Below are positions 1 through 12,589 of a DNA stretch of 64,000 bases, one piece after another (within the stretch, counting starts at the first letter, position 1; each line of letters begins with the position of its first letter). The notes beneath the pieces are model-generated. The model saw nothing but the letters and a program-made list of their open reading frames with translations. It was not told the origin of the DNA and searched no databases. Made by a program: the position numbers and the translations under genes. Location: contig CM060312.1 in the NCBI GenBank assembly GCA_030674185.1, positions 103,148 through 167,147 on the forward strand, written 5' to 3'. This DNA is from Monoplex corrugatus (lineage: Eukaryota > Mollusca > Gastropoda > Littorinimorpha > Ranellidae).

Positions 1-1430
1 ACCAACTTACCTATATAAACACACATTACCTATATAAACACACATACCATTTATAAACACACATTACCATTTATAAACACACAATACCATTTATAAACAC
101 ACATTACCATGATAAACACACATTACCATGATAAACACACATTACCATTTATAAACACACATACCATGATAACACAACCATTACCATTTATAAACACACA
201 TTACCATTATAAACACACATACCATTTATAAACACACATTACCATTTATAAACACACATACCATTATAAAACACCAATACCATTTATAAAACACATACCA
301 TTTATAAACACCATTACCATTAAAACACACAATACCATTTAAAACTACATTAACCATTACATAAACACACATTACCATTTATAAACACACATTACCATTT
401 ATAAACACACATTACCATTTATAAACACACATACACCATTTATAAACACACAATACCATTTATAAACACATACCATTTAAAAACCATTTATAAACACACA
501 TACCATTTATAAACACACATTACCATTTATAAACACACATACCATTTATAAACACACATTACCATTTATAACACACATTACCATTTATAAACACACATTA
601 CCATTTATAAACACACATTACCATTTATAAACACACATTACCATTTATAAACACACAATACCATTTATAACACAATATTACCATTTATAAACACACAATA
701 CCATTTATAAACACACATTACCATTTATAAACACACATTACCATTTATAAACACACATTACCATTTATAAACACCAATACCATTTATAAACACACATTAC
801 CATTTATAAAACCCAAAACCATTACCATTTATAAACACACATTACCATTTATAAACACACATTACCATTTATAAACACACATTACCATTTATAAACACAC
901 ATTACCATGATAAACACACAATACCATTTATAAACACACATTACCATTTATAAACACACAATACCATTTATAAACACACATTACCATTTATAAACACACA
1001 TTACCACTTATAAACACGCATTACCACTTATAAACACACATTACCATTTATAAACACACATTACCACTTATAAACACACATTACCATTTATAAACACACA
1101 ATACCATTTATAAACACACATTACCATTTATAAACACACATTACCATGATAAACACACATTACCATTTATAAACACACATTACCATTTATAAACACACAT
1201 TACCATTTATAAACACACATTACCATTTATAAACACACATTACCATTTATAAACACACATTACCATTTGGGGTGTTTTTTTTTTCATTTTTGCATAACCA
1301 CATTTTAGATAACTTTCCATTTATAAACACACATTACCATTTATAAACACACATTACCATTTATAAACACACAATACCATTTATAAACACACATTACCTT
1401 TATAAACACACATTACCATTTATAAACACA
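1..1430. repeat. 20-bp minisatellite array
   Basis: About 70 head-to-tail copies of a 20-bp unit, ACCATTTATAAACACACATT. Variants include a TGATAA form and one-base losses. Positions 1269-1314 hold a short T-rich interruption, after which the array resumes in the same orientation. The array runs off the left edge of the window. No coding content. Confidence 0.95.
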
Positions 1431-1508
1431 CACACACACACAGAAACAGAGAGAGAGAGAGAGGCAGAGAGAGAGAGAGAGAGACAGAGAGAGAGACAGA
1501 GAGAGACA
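1426..1508. repeat. CA then GA compound microsatellite
   Basis: A short (CA)n run grows directly out of the last 20-bp repeat unit and passes into (GA)n with scattered CAGA interruptions. About 130 bp of non-repetitive sequence follows (1509-1640), in which I recognise nothing. Confidence 0.9.
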
Positions 1509-1639
1509 GTTTCCTTTTTCATAATATTACACCGGTGACATCGCAGTTTGTCTCGAAAAAAAATAATATTTAAGATTTTAATATACTGATCGACCATAAA
1601 GTTAAATGTTGGAGCTGTTGGGAATGATGTCAATGATGT

Positions 1640-4600
1640 TTTTCGTGTTTGTTTTGTGTCTTTAACGGATGTGTGATTATGTTGTTGGGTTGTTTTTGTC
1701 TTATATGGATGTCTGATTATGTTGTTGGGGTGTTTTTGTCTGTAACTGATGTCTGATTATGCTGGTGGGTTGTTTTGTCTTTAACTGATGTCTGATTATG
1801 CTATGGGATGTTTTTGTCTTTAACTGATGTCTGATTATGTTGATGGGGTGTTTTGTCTTTAACAGATGTCTGATTATGTTGTTGGGTGTTTTGTCTTTAA
1901 CAGATGTCTGATTATGTTGATGGTGTGTTTTGTCTTTAACAGATGTCTGATTATGTTGTTGGGGTGTTTTTGTCTTTAACAGATGTCTGATTATGTTGAT
2001 GGGGTGTTTTTGTCTTTAACAGATGTCTGATTATGTTGATGTTGTTTTGTCTTTAACAGATGTCTGATTATGTTGATGGGGTGTTTTTGTCTTTAACAGA
2101 TGTCTGATTATGTTGATGTTGTTTTGTCTTTAACAGATGTCTGATTATGTTGATGGGGTGTTTTTGTCTTTAACAGATGTCTGATTATGTTGATGGGGTG
2201 TTTTGTCTTGAACAGATGTCTGATTATGTTGATGGGTGTTTTGTCTTTAACAGATGTCTGATTATGTTCTTGGGGTGTTTTGTCTTTAACAGATGTCTGA
2301 TTATGTTGTTGGGTGTTTTGTCTTTAACAGATGTCTGATTATGTTGTTGGGTGTTTTGTGTCTTTAACAGATGTCTGATTATGTTGATGGGTGTTTTGTG
2401 TCTTTAACAGATGTCTGATTATGTTGATGGGGTGTTTTGTCTTTAACAGATGTCTGATTATGTTGATGGGGTGTTTTGTCTTTAACAGATGTCTGATTAT
2501 GTTGTTGGGGTGTTTTGTCTTTAACAGATGTGTGATTATGTTGTGGGATGTTTTTGTCTTTGACAGATGTCTGATTATGTTGATGGGGTGTTTTGTCTTT
2601 AACAGATGTCTGATTATGTTGATGGGGTGTTTTTGTCTTTAACTGATGTCTGATTATGTTGATGGGTTGTTTTTGTCTTTGACAGATGTCTGATTATGTT
2701 GATGGGGTGTTTTTGTCTTTGACAGATGTCTGATTATGTTGATGGTTGTTTTTGTCTTATACGGATGTCTGATTATGTTGATGGGTGTTTTTGTCTTTAA
2801 CAGATGTCTGATTATGTTGATGGGTGTTTTGTCTTTAACAGATGTCTGATTATGTTGATGGGTGTTTTGTCTTTAACAGATGTCTGATTATGTTGATGGT
2901 TGTTTTGTCTTTAACAGATGTCTGATTATGTTGATGGGTGTTTTGTCTTTAACAGATGTCTGATTATGTTGATGGTTGTTTTCGTCTTATATGGATGTCT
3001 GATTATGTTGAGGGTTGTTTTGTCTTTAACAGATGTCTGATTATGTTGAGGGTTGTTTTGTCTTTAACAGATGTCTGATTATGTTGATGGGTGTTTTTGT
3101 CTTTAACAGATGTCTGATTATGTTGATGGGGTGTTTTGTCTTTAACAGATGTCTGATTATGTTGTTGGGTGTTTTGTCTTTAACAGATGTCTGATTATGT
3201 TGATGGGTGTTTTGTGTCTTTAACAGATGTCTGATTATGTTGTTGGGTGTTTTTGTCTTTGACAGATGTCTGATTATGTTGATGGGTGTTTTTGGTTTTT
3301 TTAACAGATGTCCCCGATTTTTGTTGATGGGGTTTTTTGGGCTTTAACAGATTTCCCGATTATGTTGATGTTGTTTTTTTCTTTAACAAAATGTCTGATT
3401 AAGGTTTATGGTTTTTTTTGTCTTTTAAAAGATGTCCCGATTATGTTTTTTTGGGTGGTTTTTTTCTTTTTAAAAGATTTTTCTTTATTTTTTTTTTGAT
3501 GGGTGTTTTTTTGCTTTAACAGATGCCCGATTAAGTTTTATGGTTTTTTTGGGCTTTTAAAAAGATTTTCCCGATTATGTTGATGGGTTTTTTGTTCCCT
3601 TTTAAATGATGTCCCGAAATTTTTGTGATGGGGTTTTTTTTTGTCCCTTTAAAAGGGGTTCGATTATGTTTTTATGGGGTTTTTGCTTTAACAGATGTCT
3701 GGAAATTTTGTTTTAGGGGTGTTTTTGGGCTTTAACTGATGTCGGGTTATGTTTTATGGGGTGTTTTTTTTTTTTAACTGTTTTCTGATTATGTTTTATG
3801 GTTTTTTTGTCTTTAAAAGATGTCTGATTATGTTTTATGGATGTTTTGGGGGTCCCTTTTTTAATGTCTGATTATGTTCATAAAGGGTTTTTTTTTGGGC
3901 TTTAAAAAGATTTTCCCGATTATGTTTATGGTTTTTTTTGTTTTTAAAAGATTCCCGATTAAAGTTTTATGGGGGTTTTGTCTTTAAAAAGATGTCTGAT
4001 TTTTGTTTGATGGGGGTTTTTTGTCCCTTTAACAGATGTTCCCGATTATGGGTTTAAGGGGTGTTTTTGGGCCCTTTAAAAGATTTCTGAAATTAAATTT
4101 TATGGTTGTTTTTGTCTTAACTGAGGGCCCGATTATGTTTATGGGGTTTTTTTTGTCTTTTTAAAAGATGTCTGTTATGTTGATTGGGGGGTTTTTGGGC
4201 CCTTTTAAAAGGGGTCTGATTATGTTTATGGTGGTTATTTGGGCTTTAAAATGATGGCTGATTATGTTTTTTGGGGGGGTTTTTTTTCCTTTTTAAATGA
4301 TGTCTGTTTGTTGAAAGGTTTTTTTTTGTCTTTAACGATTTTGATTATGTTGATTTGGGTGTTTTTTGTTCCCTTTTAAAAGATGTCGAAATTTTGGTTT
4401 AAAGGTTGTTTTGTTTTTTAACAAATTCTGATTATGTTTATTTTGTTTTTTTCTTTAACAGAAGTCTGATTTGTTTTATGGGGTGTTTTTTTTTCTTTAA
4501 CCCGATTTTCTGATTTTTGTTGATGGTGTTTTTGTCCCCATAAGGATTTTCCTGGGTTATGTTATGGTTTTTTTTTTGGGCTTTTTAAAAGATTTTCTGA

Positions 4601-5060
4601 TTTTTATGGTTGTTTTGTGTCTTTAACAAAATGTCCCGATTTTGTTTGGGTGTTTGTTTTTTTGTCTTTTAAAAAAACAGATGTCGGGTTATGTTTTAGG
4701 GGTTTTTTTTTTTTGGGGCTTTAAAAGGTCTGATTAAAGTTGATGGATTTTTGGGGTCTTTAACAGATGTCTGATTATTTGAAGGATGTTTTGTGTCTTT
4801 AAAAAGATGTCTGGGTTTTTGTTGATGGGTGGTTTTTTGTCTTTTTAAAATAAAGTCTGATTATGTTGATGGGGGGTTTTTGTCTTTAACAGATGTCTGG
4901 GTTATGTTGATTGGGGGTTTTTTTGGGCCCCTTTTCCCGGGTGTCCCGGGTTAAGTTGATTTGGGGGGTTTGGTCTTTAAAAATGATGTCTGAAATTTTT
5001 TTTGAAAGGGGGGGTTTTTTCTTTTTAAATGATTCTGATTAACTGAAGGATTTTTTTTTT
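1640..5060. repeat. 39-bp minisatellite array, right half degraded
   Basis: Unit of about 36-40 bp containing TGTCTGATTATGTTGATGGG followed by GTGTTTTGTCTTTAACAGA. Copies are clean from 1640 to about 3290. From 3300 to 5060 the same unit is still readable but carries inflated T and G homopolymers and recurring substitutions such as TCTG to CCCG. Short open frames here are repeat by-products. Confidence 0.9.
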
Positions 5061-5330
5061 TGCCCTACGGTAAGTTTTATCAGATTTTTGTTGTTGTCTT
5101 TTTAACCCTGAAAAAAAAGGGGGCGTTGAATTTGGACATAATTTTAATGTCAGGGGGGACATGAAAAAAAAATGTTTTACCTTCCCGGCCCCAATGTAGA
5201 AAGCACACGATTTGTATATTGTAAAAATTCCTGCGCCAGCCATCATTTTTTTTCCACAGTTCACAGAAATACCCCGCTAAATCCTGCACTCAACTTGGCC
5301 CAACACCCCCTAAATTAAACAAAAAAGTTA
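5061..5330. other. Non-repetitive stretch, nothing recognised
   Basis: About 270 bp of AT-rich sequence with long A and T runs. Two minus-strand open frames of 69-79 codons overlap here, but neither shows a domain and both contain homopolymer artefacts. Confidence 0.5.
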
Positions 5331-5369
5331 TTTCCCACACACACACGTACACCCCCACACAACACACAC

Positions 5370-5401
<32 letters not shown>

Positions 5402-5805
5402 ACACCACAAACCACAAAACGTAAAACACCACACACACATACACAACATACATACATAAAACACACACACAGCACACACACACACACACAAAACCAAAAC
5501 AACCCCACAAACACATACAAACAACACACACCAAAAACCCCCCCCCCCCAAACCACACACACAAAACACGGGCCCCCCACACACACACACAAACACAACA
5601 CCACACAAAAACCACCACCACACACACATAAAATATGTAATAATATACAAAAATATACACACATTAAAATAAAACACATATACACACACACCCCACACCC
5701 TACACACACACGCAAAACACACACATACACACGCACACACACACACACACACACCATACACACAATCACACACACACAAAACACACACACATACATACAC
5801 ACGTT
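5331..5805. repeat. Imperfect CA-rich microsatellite
   Basis: (CA)n with many AA and CC interruptions (ACAACACAC, CCACACC). The minus-strand frame rich in Cys and Val is the translation of (GT)n and is not a gene. Confidence 0.9.
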
Positions 5806-6322
5806 TATATTTTTACTTACAGTTTTTTCACTGGGAAGGGGGAAGGTGTGCACGCATTCTTTTTAACGCGGGCGTTAAAAATTTGGGAAACTGGCTTGTA
5901 GCGTAAAAAGAAAAAAAAAAATAAAAAAAACAAAAAAAACAAACAAAAATCATTTTTCTTCCCACCTCCACTTGGCTTTAAACTTTTTAATGCCTTCATA
6001 AAACTGGGTTTAGGGGCTGGCAGGGCATAGGGGAGAACAGCTTTCAATGGCGGGAGAAAGGTTTTAAAGAGATGTTTTAAAAAAAAAACCCCCGGCAGGG
6101 CCCAGACAGCCTAAGGGGGACCGAAATAAATGGGTTCCCAAAACTCGTCCCAGAAAAAGAGAAGGGTCAAAAAAAACCCAGGAACGAATCCCAAATTCCC
6201 CAACAAAAAAAATTTAAAAAACAAAAAAAAAAAAAATGTTTAAATTTCTCTTCCCCCCAAACCCCCCCTCCCTATGGGAAACCCTTTAGCGAAAAGGGCT
6301 GGGGCAAATTTGGGAAAACAAG
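5806..6322. other. Low-quality unique sequence before gap
   Basis: About 500 bp with many runs of A, C and G (AAAAAAAACCCCC types) leading straight into the N gap. I see no domain in any frame. The homopolymer texture suggests an unreliable consensus. Confidence 0.5.
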
Positions 6323-6422
6323 NNNNNNNNNNNNNNNNNNNNNNNNNNNNNNNNNNNNNNNNNNNNNNNNNNNNNNNNNNNNNNNNNNNNNNNNNNNNNN
6401 NNNNNNNNNNNNNNNNNNNNNN
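6323..6422. other. Assembly gap of 100 N
   Basis: Exactly 100 N characters, a conventional placeholder length, so the true gap size is unknown. Both sides are low-complexity sequence. Confidence 0.99.
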
Positions 6423-6474
6423 TACATACGTACATTCATACATACATACATACATACATACATACACACACACA

Positions 6475-6542
<68 letters not shown>

Positions 6543-6783
6543 CACACACACACACTCACTCACACATACACACACACACATACACACACACACACAAATA
6601 CATACACTCACACACACATACACACACACACACACATACACACACACACATACTCACACACACACACACACACACACTCACACACACATTCACACACACA
6701 CACTCACACACACACACACTCACACACACACACTCACACACACATATTCACACACACACACACGCGCGCGCACGCACAAACGC
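6423..6783. repeat. CA microsatellite with TACA and CTCA variants
   Basis: Starts as (CATA)n next to the gap, becomes a long (CA)n, then CA mixed with CTCACA and TACACA, ending in a CG-containing stretch near 6765. About 70 bp of unique sequence follows to 6855. Confidence 0.95.
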
Positions 6784-6855
6784 GTTCATTTTCATGGTGA
6801 CTGACTCAGAAAGATGTACAGATGCACTAAAATCAGAGGACTAAACACGGACTGT

Positions 6856-7084
6856 TTCCTTCGGTATTGCTTCCCTTAATTCGGTATTGCTTCCCTTAAT
6901 TCGGTATTGCTTCCCTTAATTCGTATTGCTTCCCTTAATTCAGTATTGCTTCCCTTAATTCGGTATTGCTTCCCTTAATTCGGTATTGCTTCCCTTAATT
7001 CGTATTGCTTCCCTTAATTCGGTATTGCTTCCCTTAATTCGGTATTGCTTCCCTTAATTCGGTATTGCTTCCCTTAATTCGGTA
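6856..7084. repeat. 20-bp minisatellite array
   Basis: About 11 copies of CGGTATTGCTTCCCTTAATT with very few changes: single-base losses of G and one A for G. Confidence 0.95.
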
Positions 7085-7157
7085 TTCGTTACCTGCATTC
7101 CGTTACCTGCATTCCGTTACCTGCATTCCGTTACCTGCATTCCGGTTACTGCATTCC
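7085..7157. repeat. 14-bp repeat, five copies
   Basis: Unit GTTACCTGCATTCC. It follows the 20-bp array without a spacer, and its first copy fuses with the last 20-bp unit (GGTATTCGTTACC). Confidence 0.9.
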
Positions 7158-8850
7158 AGTGTCCGCCTGTGTGTTGTGTGTAGTGCTGTGTTTGGTGTGT
7201 ATGTGTGTGTATGGTACGTGTAGTGCTGTGTGTTGGTGTTAGTGCTGTGTGTTGGTGTGTATAGTGCTGTGTGTTGGTACGTGTAGTGCTGTGTGTTGGT
7301 GTGTATAGTGCTGTGTGTTGGTGTGTATAGTGCTGTGTGTTGGTACGTGTAGTGCTGTGTGTTGGTGTGTATGTGCTGTGTGTTGGTAGTGTAGTGCTGT
7401 GTGTTGGTGTGTATAGTGCTGTGTGTTGGTGTGTATAGTGCTGTGTGTTGGTGTGTATAGTGCTGTGTGTTGGTGTGTATAGTGCTGTGTGTTGGTGTGT
7501 ATAGTGCTGTGTGTTGGTGTGTATAGTGCTGTGTGTTGGTGTGTATAGTGCTGTGTGTTGGTAGTGTATAGTGCTGTGTGTTGGTGTGTATAGTGCTGTG
7601 TGTTGGTGTGTATAGTGCTGTGTTGTGTGTATAGTGCTGTGTGTTGGTGTGTATAGTGCTGTGTGTTGGTGTGTATAGTGCTGTGTGTTGGTAGTAGTGC
7701 TGTGTTGGTGTGTATAGTGCTGTGTGTTGGTGTGTATAGTGCTGTGTGTTGGTGTGTATAGTGCTGTGTGTTGGTGTGTATAGTGCTGTGTGTTGGTGTA
7801 TAGTGCTGTGTGTTGGTGTGTATAGTGCTGTGTGTTGGTGTGTATAGTGCTGTGTGTTGGTGTGTATAGTGCTGTGTGTGGTGTGTATAGTGCTGTGTGT
7901 TGGTGTGTATAGTGCTGTGTGTTGGTGTGTATAGTGCTGTGTGTTGGTGTGTATAGTGCTGTGTGTTGGTGTATAGTGCTGTGTGTTGGTGTGTATAGTG
8001 CTGTGTGTTGGTGTGTATAGTGCTGTGTGTTGGTGTGTATAGTGCTGTGTGTTGGTGTGTATAGTGCTGTGTGTTGGTGTGTATAGTGCTGTGTGTTGGT
8101 GTGTATAGTGCTGTGTGTTGGTGTGTATAGTGCTGTGTGTTTGGTAGTATAGTGCTGTGTGTTGGTGTGTATAGTGCTGTGTGTTGGTGTGTATAGTGCT
8201 GTGTGTTGGTGTGTATAGTGCTGTGTTGGTGTGTATAGTGCTGTGTGTTGGTGTGTATAGTGCTGTGTGTTGGTCGTGTGTGTGTGTGTATAGTGCTGTG
8301 TGTTGGTGTGTATAGTGCTGTGTGTTGGTGTGTATAGTGCTGTGTGTTGGTGTGTATAGTGCTGTGTGTTGGTGTGTATAGTGCTGTGTGTTGGTGTGTA
8401 TAGTGCTGTGTGATGGTGTGTATAGTGCTGTGTGTTGGTGTGTATAGTGCTGTGTGTTGGTGTGTATAGTGCTGTGTGTTGGTGTGTATAGTGCTGTGTG
8501 TTGGGTAGTGTAGTGCTGTGTGTGGTGTGTATAGTGCTGTGTGTGGTGTGTATAGTGCTGTGTTTGGTTGTTTGTGCTGTGTGTGGTGTTATAGTGCTGT
8601 GTGTTGGTGTGTATAGTGCTGTGTGTTGGTGTGTATAGTGCTGTGTGTTGGTGTGATAGTGCTGTGTGTTGGTGTGTATAGTGCTGTGTGTTGGTGTGTA
8701 TAGTGCTGTGTGTTGGTGGTTAGTCGTGTTTGGTGTTATAGTGCTGTGTGTTGGTGTGTATAGTGCTGTGTGTTGTCGTGTATCTGTGTGTTGGTGTTAT
8801 AGTGCTGTGTGTTGGTCTGTGTGCTGTAGTGTGTATGTGCTGTTGTCTGT
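7158..8850. repeat. 22-bp minisatellite array
   Basis: About 75 copies of a 22-bp unit combining TGTGTATAGTGCTGTG with TGTTGG. Variants include GTACGTG and GTAGTG for GTGTATAG, mainly near the two ends. Open frames rich in Cys, Val and Tyr here are not genes. Confidence 0.95.
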
Positions 8851-9260
8851 CTTCTTCTGTGTCTGTCTGTTCTGTCTGTCTAGTCTTGTTGTCTTATCTG
8901 TTTCTGTTCGTCTGTGGTGTATCTTTTACGTTATCTGTTGTTGTCTGTTTTGTGTTTTAATCTTGATCTTATGTTATTGTGCTGTGTTGTCTGTTCTGTC
9001 TCCTCTGTTGCTCATCTACTTCTCGTTGCTCTCTCTCTTTCGTTGCTGTCTCTGTCACTCTATCTGTTCTGTTCTTCTCTGTTCATCTTCTTTCTTCGTC
9101 TTCTCTTTTCTGATCTAATCTTTTTTGTGCTGTTTCACTATCTGTGTTTGTCTGTCTCTGTCTATGTGTTTCTGTCTCTCTCTGTGCTCTTATCTGTTCA
9201 TAGTCTGTCTTTTCTGTCTAGTCTGTCTCTCTTGTCATTGTTTTCGTAATCTTTCTTGTT
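8851..9260. repeat. Degenerate TCTG/TCTT pyrimidine-rich tract
   Basis: Irregular C/T-rich sequence with CTGTCTGT and CTCTCT cores and no fixed period. Open frames of 70-150 codons rich in Leu, Ser and Cys cover it in several phases, which is typical of low-complexity DNA. Confidence 0.75.
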
Positions 9261-9535
9261 TTGTATTCTATACTGAATCTCATTCTGTTTGGAAAATCTA
9301 GACCGCTTACTAGCAGTGAACATAAGACAACTTAATATTGTAACTACAAATGACTTTAGGACAAGTGCGAAACAGGAAAGAAACAGCAAACAAGTAAGCA
9401 AGCAAGCAAGGCAAGCAAGGCGGAAGCAAGCAAGCAGAGCAAGCGAAGCAAAACGCTGATGCGTACAATGAAAACTCTTGTTCCAGGGACAGCGACCCAC
9501 ATTTCACACTGACAATTCTGACAATTCCCTTCTGT
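9261..9535. other. Unique spacer, nothing recognised
   Basis: About 275 bp of mixed composition containing a short GCAAGCAAG tract near 9398-9450. No convincing gene or RNA. Confidence 0.6.
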
Positions 9536-12500
9536 CAAAAACAAAACAAAACAAGACACAACGAGACAGAACAAAGGAAAACAATGTAAAACGTGACAGA
9601 ACAAAACAAGACAGAACAAATCGTGACAGAACAAACAAACAAACAAAACAGACAGAACAGAACAAGACAACAAAACAAACAAGACAGAACAAAACAAGAC
9701 AGAACAGACAAACAAACAAAACAAGAGAACAGACAGAACAGAACAAGACAGAACAAACAAAACAAGACAGAACAAAAAGAACAAACAAGACAGAAAGAAC
9801 AAGAACAAAACAGACAGACAGAAAGAACAACAAAACAGACAAGACAAACAGAACAAAAAACAAGACAGAACAGAACACAGACAAAAGAACAGAAGACAGA
9901 ACAAACATAGAAACAAACAAGACAGAACAGAACAAGACAGAACAAAAAGACAGAACAACAAGACAGAACAGAAACAGACGAAAAAGACAGAACAAACAAA
10001 GAAACAGACAACAAGACAAACAGAACAGACAGAAAAACAGACAAACAGAACAGAAGACAAAAGACAAGAACAAGAACAACAAAAGAAAAGAAGAACAAAA
10101 CAAGACAGAACAGACAAGCACAGAACAACAAAACAAAGACAGACAGCAAAACAAGACAGAAAAACAGACAGAACAGACAAGACAGAAGAACAGACAGAAA
10201 ACAAACAAGACAAAGACAAACAAACAGAAGACAGAACAAACAAGACAGAACAAACAGACAGACAGAACAAAAGACAGAACAGACAGAACAAAGACAGAAC
10301 AAACTAAAGACAGAAAAACAAACAGAACAGACAAACAAACAGAACAAACAGCAAAGAACAAAACAAGAAGACAGACAAAGACAGAACAAAAGACAGAAAA
10401 AACAAGACAGAACAAACAAGCAAACAGAACAAAACAAGACAGAACAAAAAACAGACAGAACAGAACAAGACAGAACAGAACAAAAACGACAGAAAACAAA
10501 GAACAAACAAGACAGAACAAAAAACAAGACAGACAGAACAAGACAAAACAGACGAACAGACAGAACAAACAAGACAGAACAAACAAGACAAACAGACAGA
10601 ACAAGACAGACAGAACAAGACAGAACAAAAGACAGAACAGAACGAAGAACAAGCGAAACAGACAAACAAACAGACAGAACCAAACAGACAAAACAGAAAC
10701 AGAACAAACAGAACAGAACAAAACAAGACACAACAGACAAACAAACAAGACAGCAAACAAAAACAAACAGACAGAACAACACAGAAAAAGCAAGACAGAA
10801 CAGACAAAACAACAAGACAGAACAAAAAGAACAAACAACAAAACAGAACAAACAAGACAGAACAGACAAACGAAGAACAAACAGAACAAGAACAAGACAG
10901 AAACAAACAGACAGAACAAACAGACAGACAGAACAAGACAAGACAAAAGAACAAAACAAGACAGAACAGAACAAGACAGAACAAAACAGACAGAACAAAA
11001 CAAGACAGAACAAAACAAGACAGAACAGAACAAAACAAAAAAAGACAGAACAACAAGACAGAACAGAACAGACAGAACAGAACAGACAGAACAAACAAGA
11101 CAGAACACAGACAGAACAACAAGACAGAACAAAACAAGACAGAACAAAACAAAGACGCAACAACGACAGACAAGAACACAAAAGACAGAAACAAAACAAG
11201 ACAGAACAAACAAGACAGAACAACAACAACAAGACAGAACAAAGACAAAACAGAACAAAACAAGACAAGACAACAAACAAGACCAGAACAGAACAAGACA
11301 GACAGAACAAACAGAACAGAACGAACAGAACAAGACAGAACAGAACAAACAAGCAACAGAACAACAGAACAGACAGAACAGACAGACGAACAACAAGACA
11401 GAATCAAACAAGACAGAACAGAACAAGACAGAACAGACAAAGACAGAACAGAAAACAGACAGAACAGAACAAGACAGACAGAACAAACAAGACAGAACAG
11501 AACAAGACAGAACAGAACAGAAAAGAACAGACAGAACAAAACAAGACAGAACAAACAAGACAGAACAAAACAGACAGAACAGAACAAGACAGAACAGAAC
11601 AAAACAAGACAGAACAGAACAGACGAACAGACAGAACAGAAAAACAGAACAGAACAAGACAGAACAGACAGACAGAACAAACAGACAGAACAAACAAGAC
11701 AGAACAAACAAACAAGACAGACAGAACAAGACAGAACAAAACAAGACAGAACAAAACAAGACAGAACAAAACAGACGACAGAACAGACAGAACAGAACAA
11801 GACAGAACAAACAAGACAGAACAACAAGACAGAACAAAGACAGAACAGAACAACACAGAACAAACAGACAGAACAGAACAAGACAGAACAAAACAAGACA
11901 GAACAAACAAGACAGACAAAACAAGACAGACAAGACAGAACAAAACAAGACAAGACACAAAACAAGGACAGAACAGACAAGACAGAACAAAAAGAGAGAA
12001 CAGAACAAGACAGAACGGAACAAGACAGAATAGAAGAAAACACAACAAGAAGCAACAGAACAAACAGAACAAAAAAGCAGAACAAAACAGACAAACACAG
12101 ACGACAGAAGCAGAAAAGAGCAGCAAACAAGACAGACAAACAAAGAAGACAGAACAAACAGAAACAAAACAAAGACAGAACAAAACAGCAGACAGAAACA
12201 GAAACAGAACGAACAGAACAAACAGAACACAGAAGAAGAACAGAACAAAACAAGAGACAAACAGACAGAACAGAACAAGACAGAACAGAACAAGACAGAA
12301 AAAAAAGACAGAAAAAAAACAAACAGAACAGAAAGACAGAACACAAAACAAGACAGAAAAAACAAGACAGAACGAAAGACGAAAACAGAAGACAAACAAG
12401 ACAGAACAAAACAGACAGAAAACAAAGACAGACAGACAAAACAAGACAGAACAAAGAACAAAAAACAGAACAGAACAGAAGAACAAAACAAGACAGAACA

Positions 12501-12588
12501 GAACAGACAGAACAGACAGAACAAAACAAATTAGAACAAGACAGAACAGAACAAGACAGAACAGAACAAGACAGAACAAAACAAAACA
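9536..12588. repeat. 3-kb nearly T-free ACAGA/ACAAA array
   Basis: A long array of interchanging pentamers and decamers (AGACAGAACA, AGAACAAAAC, AACAAACAGA). Between about 9620 and 12580 I see fewer than ten T on the plus strand. The absence of T leaves the plus strand with almost no stop codons (an 851-codon frame, mostly Lys, Thr, Gln, Asn and Arg) and gives minus-strand frames up to 1006 codons of Cys, Leu, Phe, Ser and Val. I treat all of these as artefacts of composition. Confidence 0.93.
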
Positions 12589-12589
12589 C

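Noticed and set aside
9504..12524. 1006-codon minus-strand open frame rich in Cys, Leu, Phe, Val and Ser
   Set aside because: It is the complement of a T-free pentamer/decamer array; all phases are open on both strands and no domain is present.
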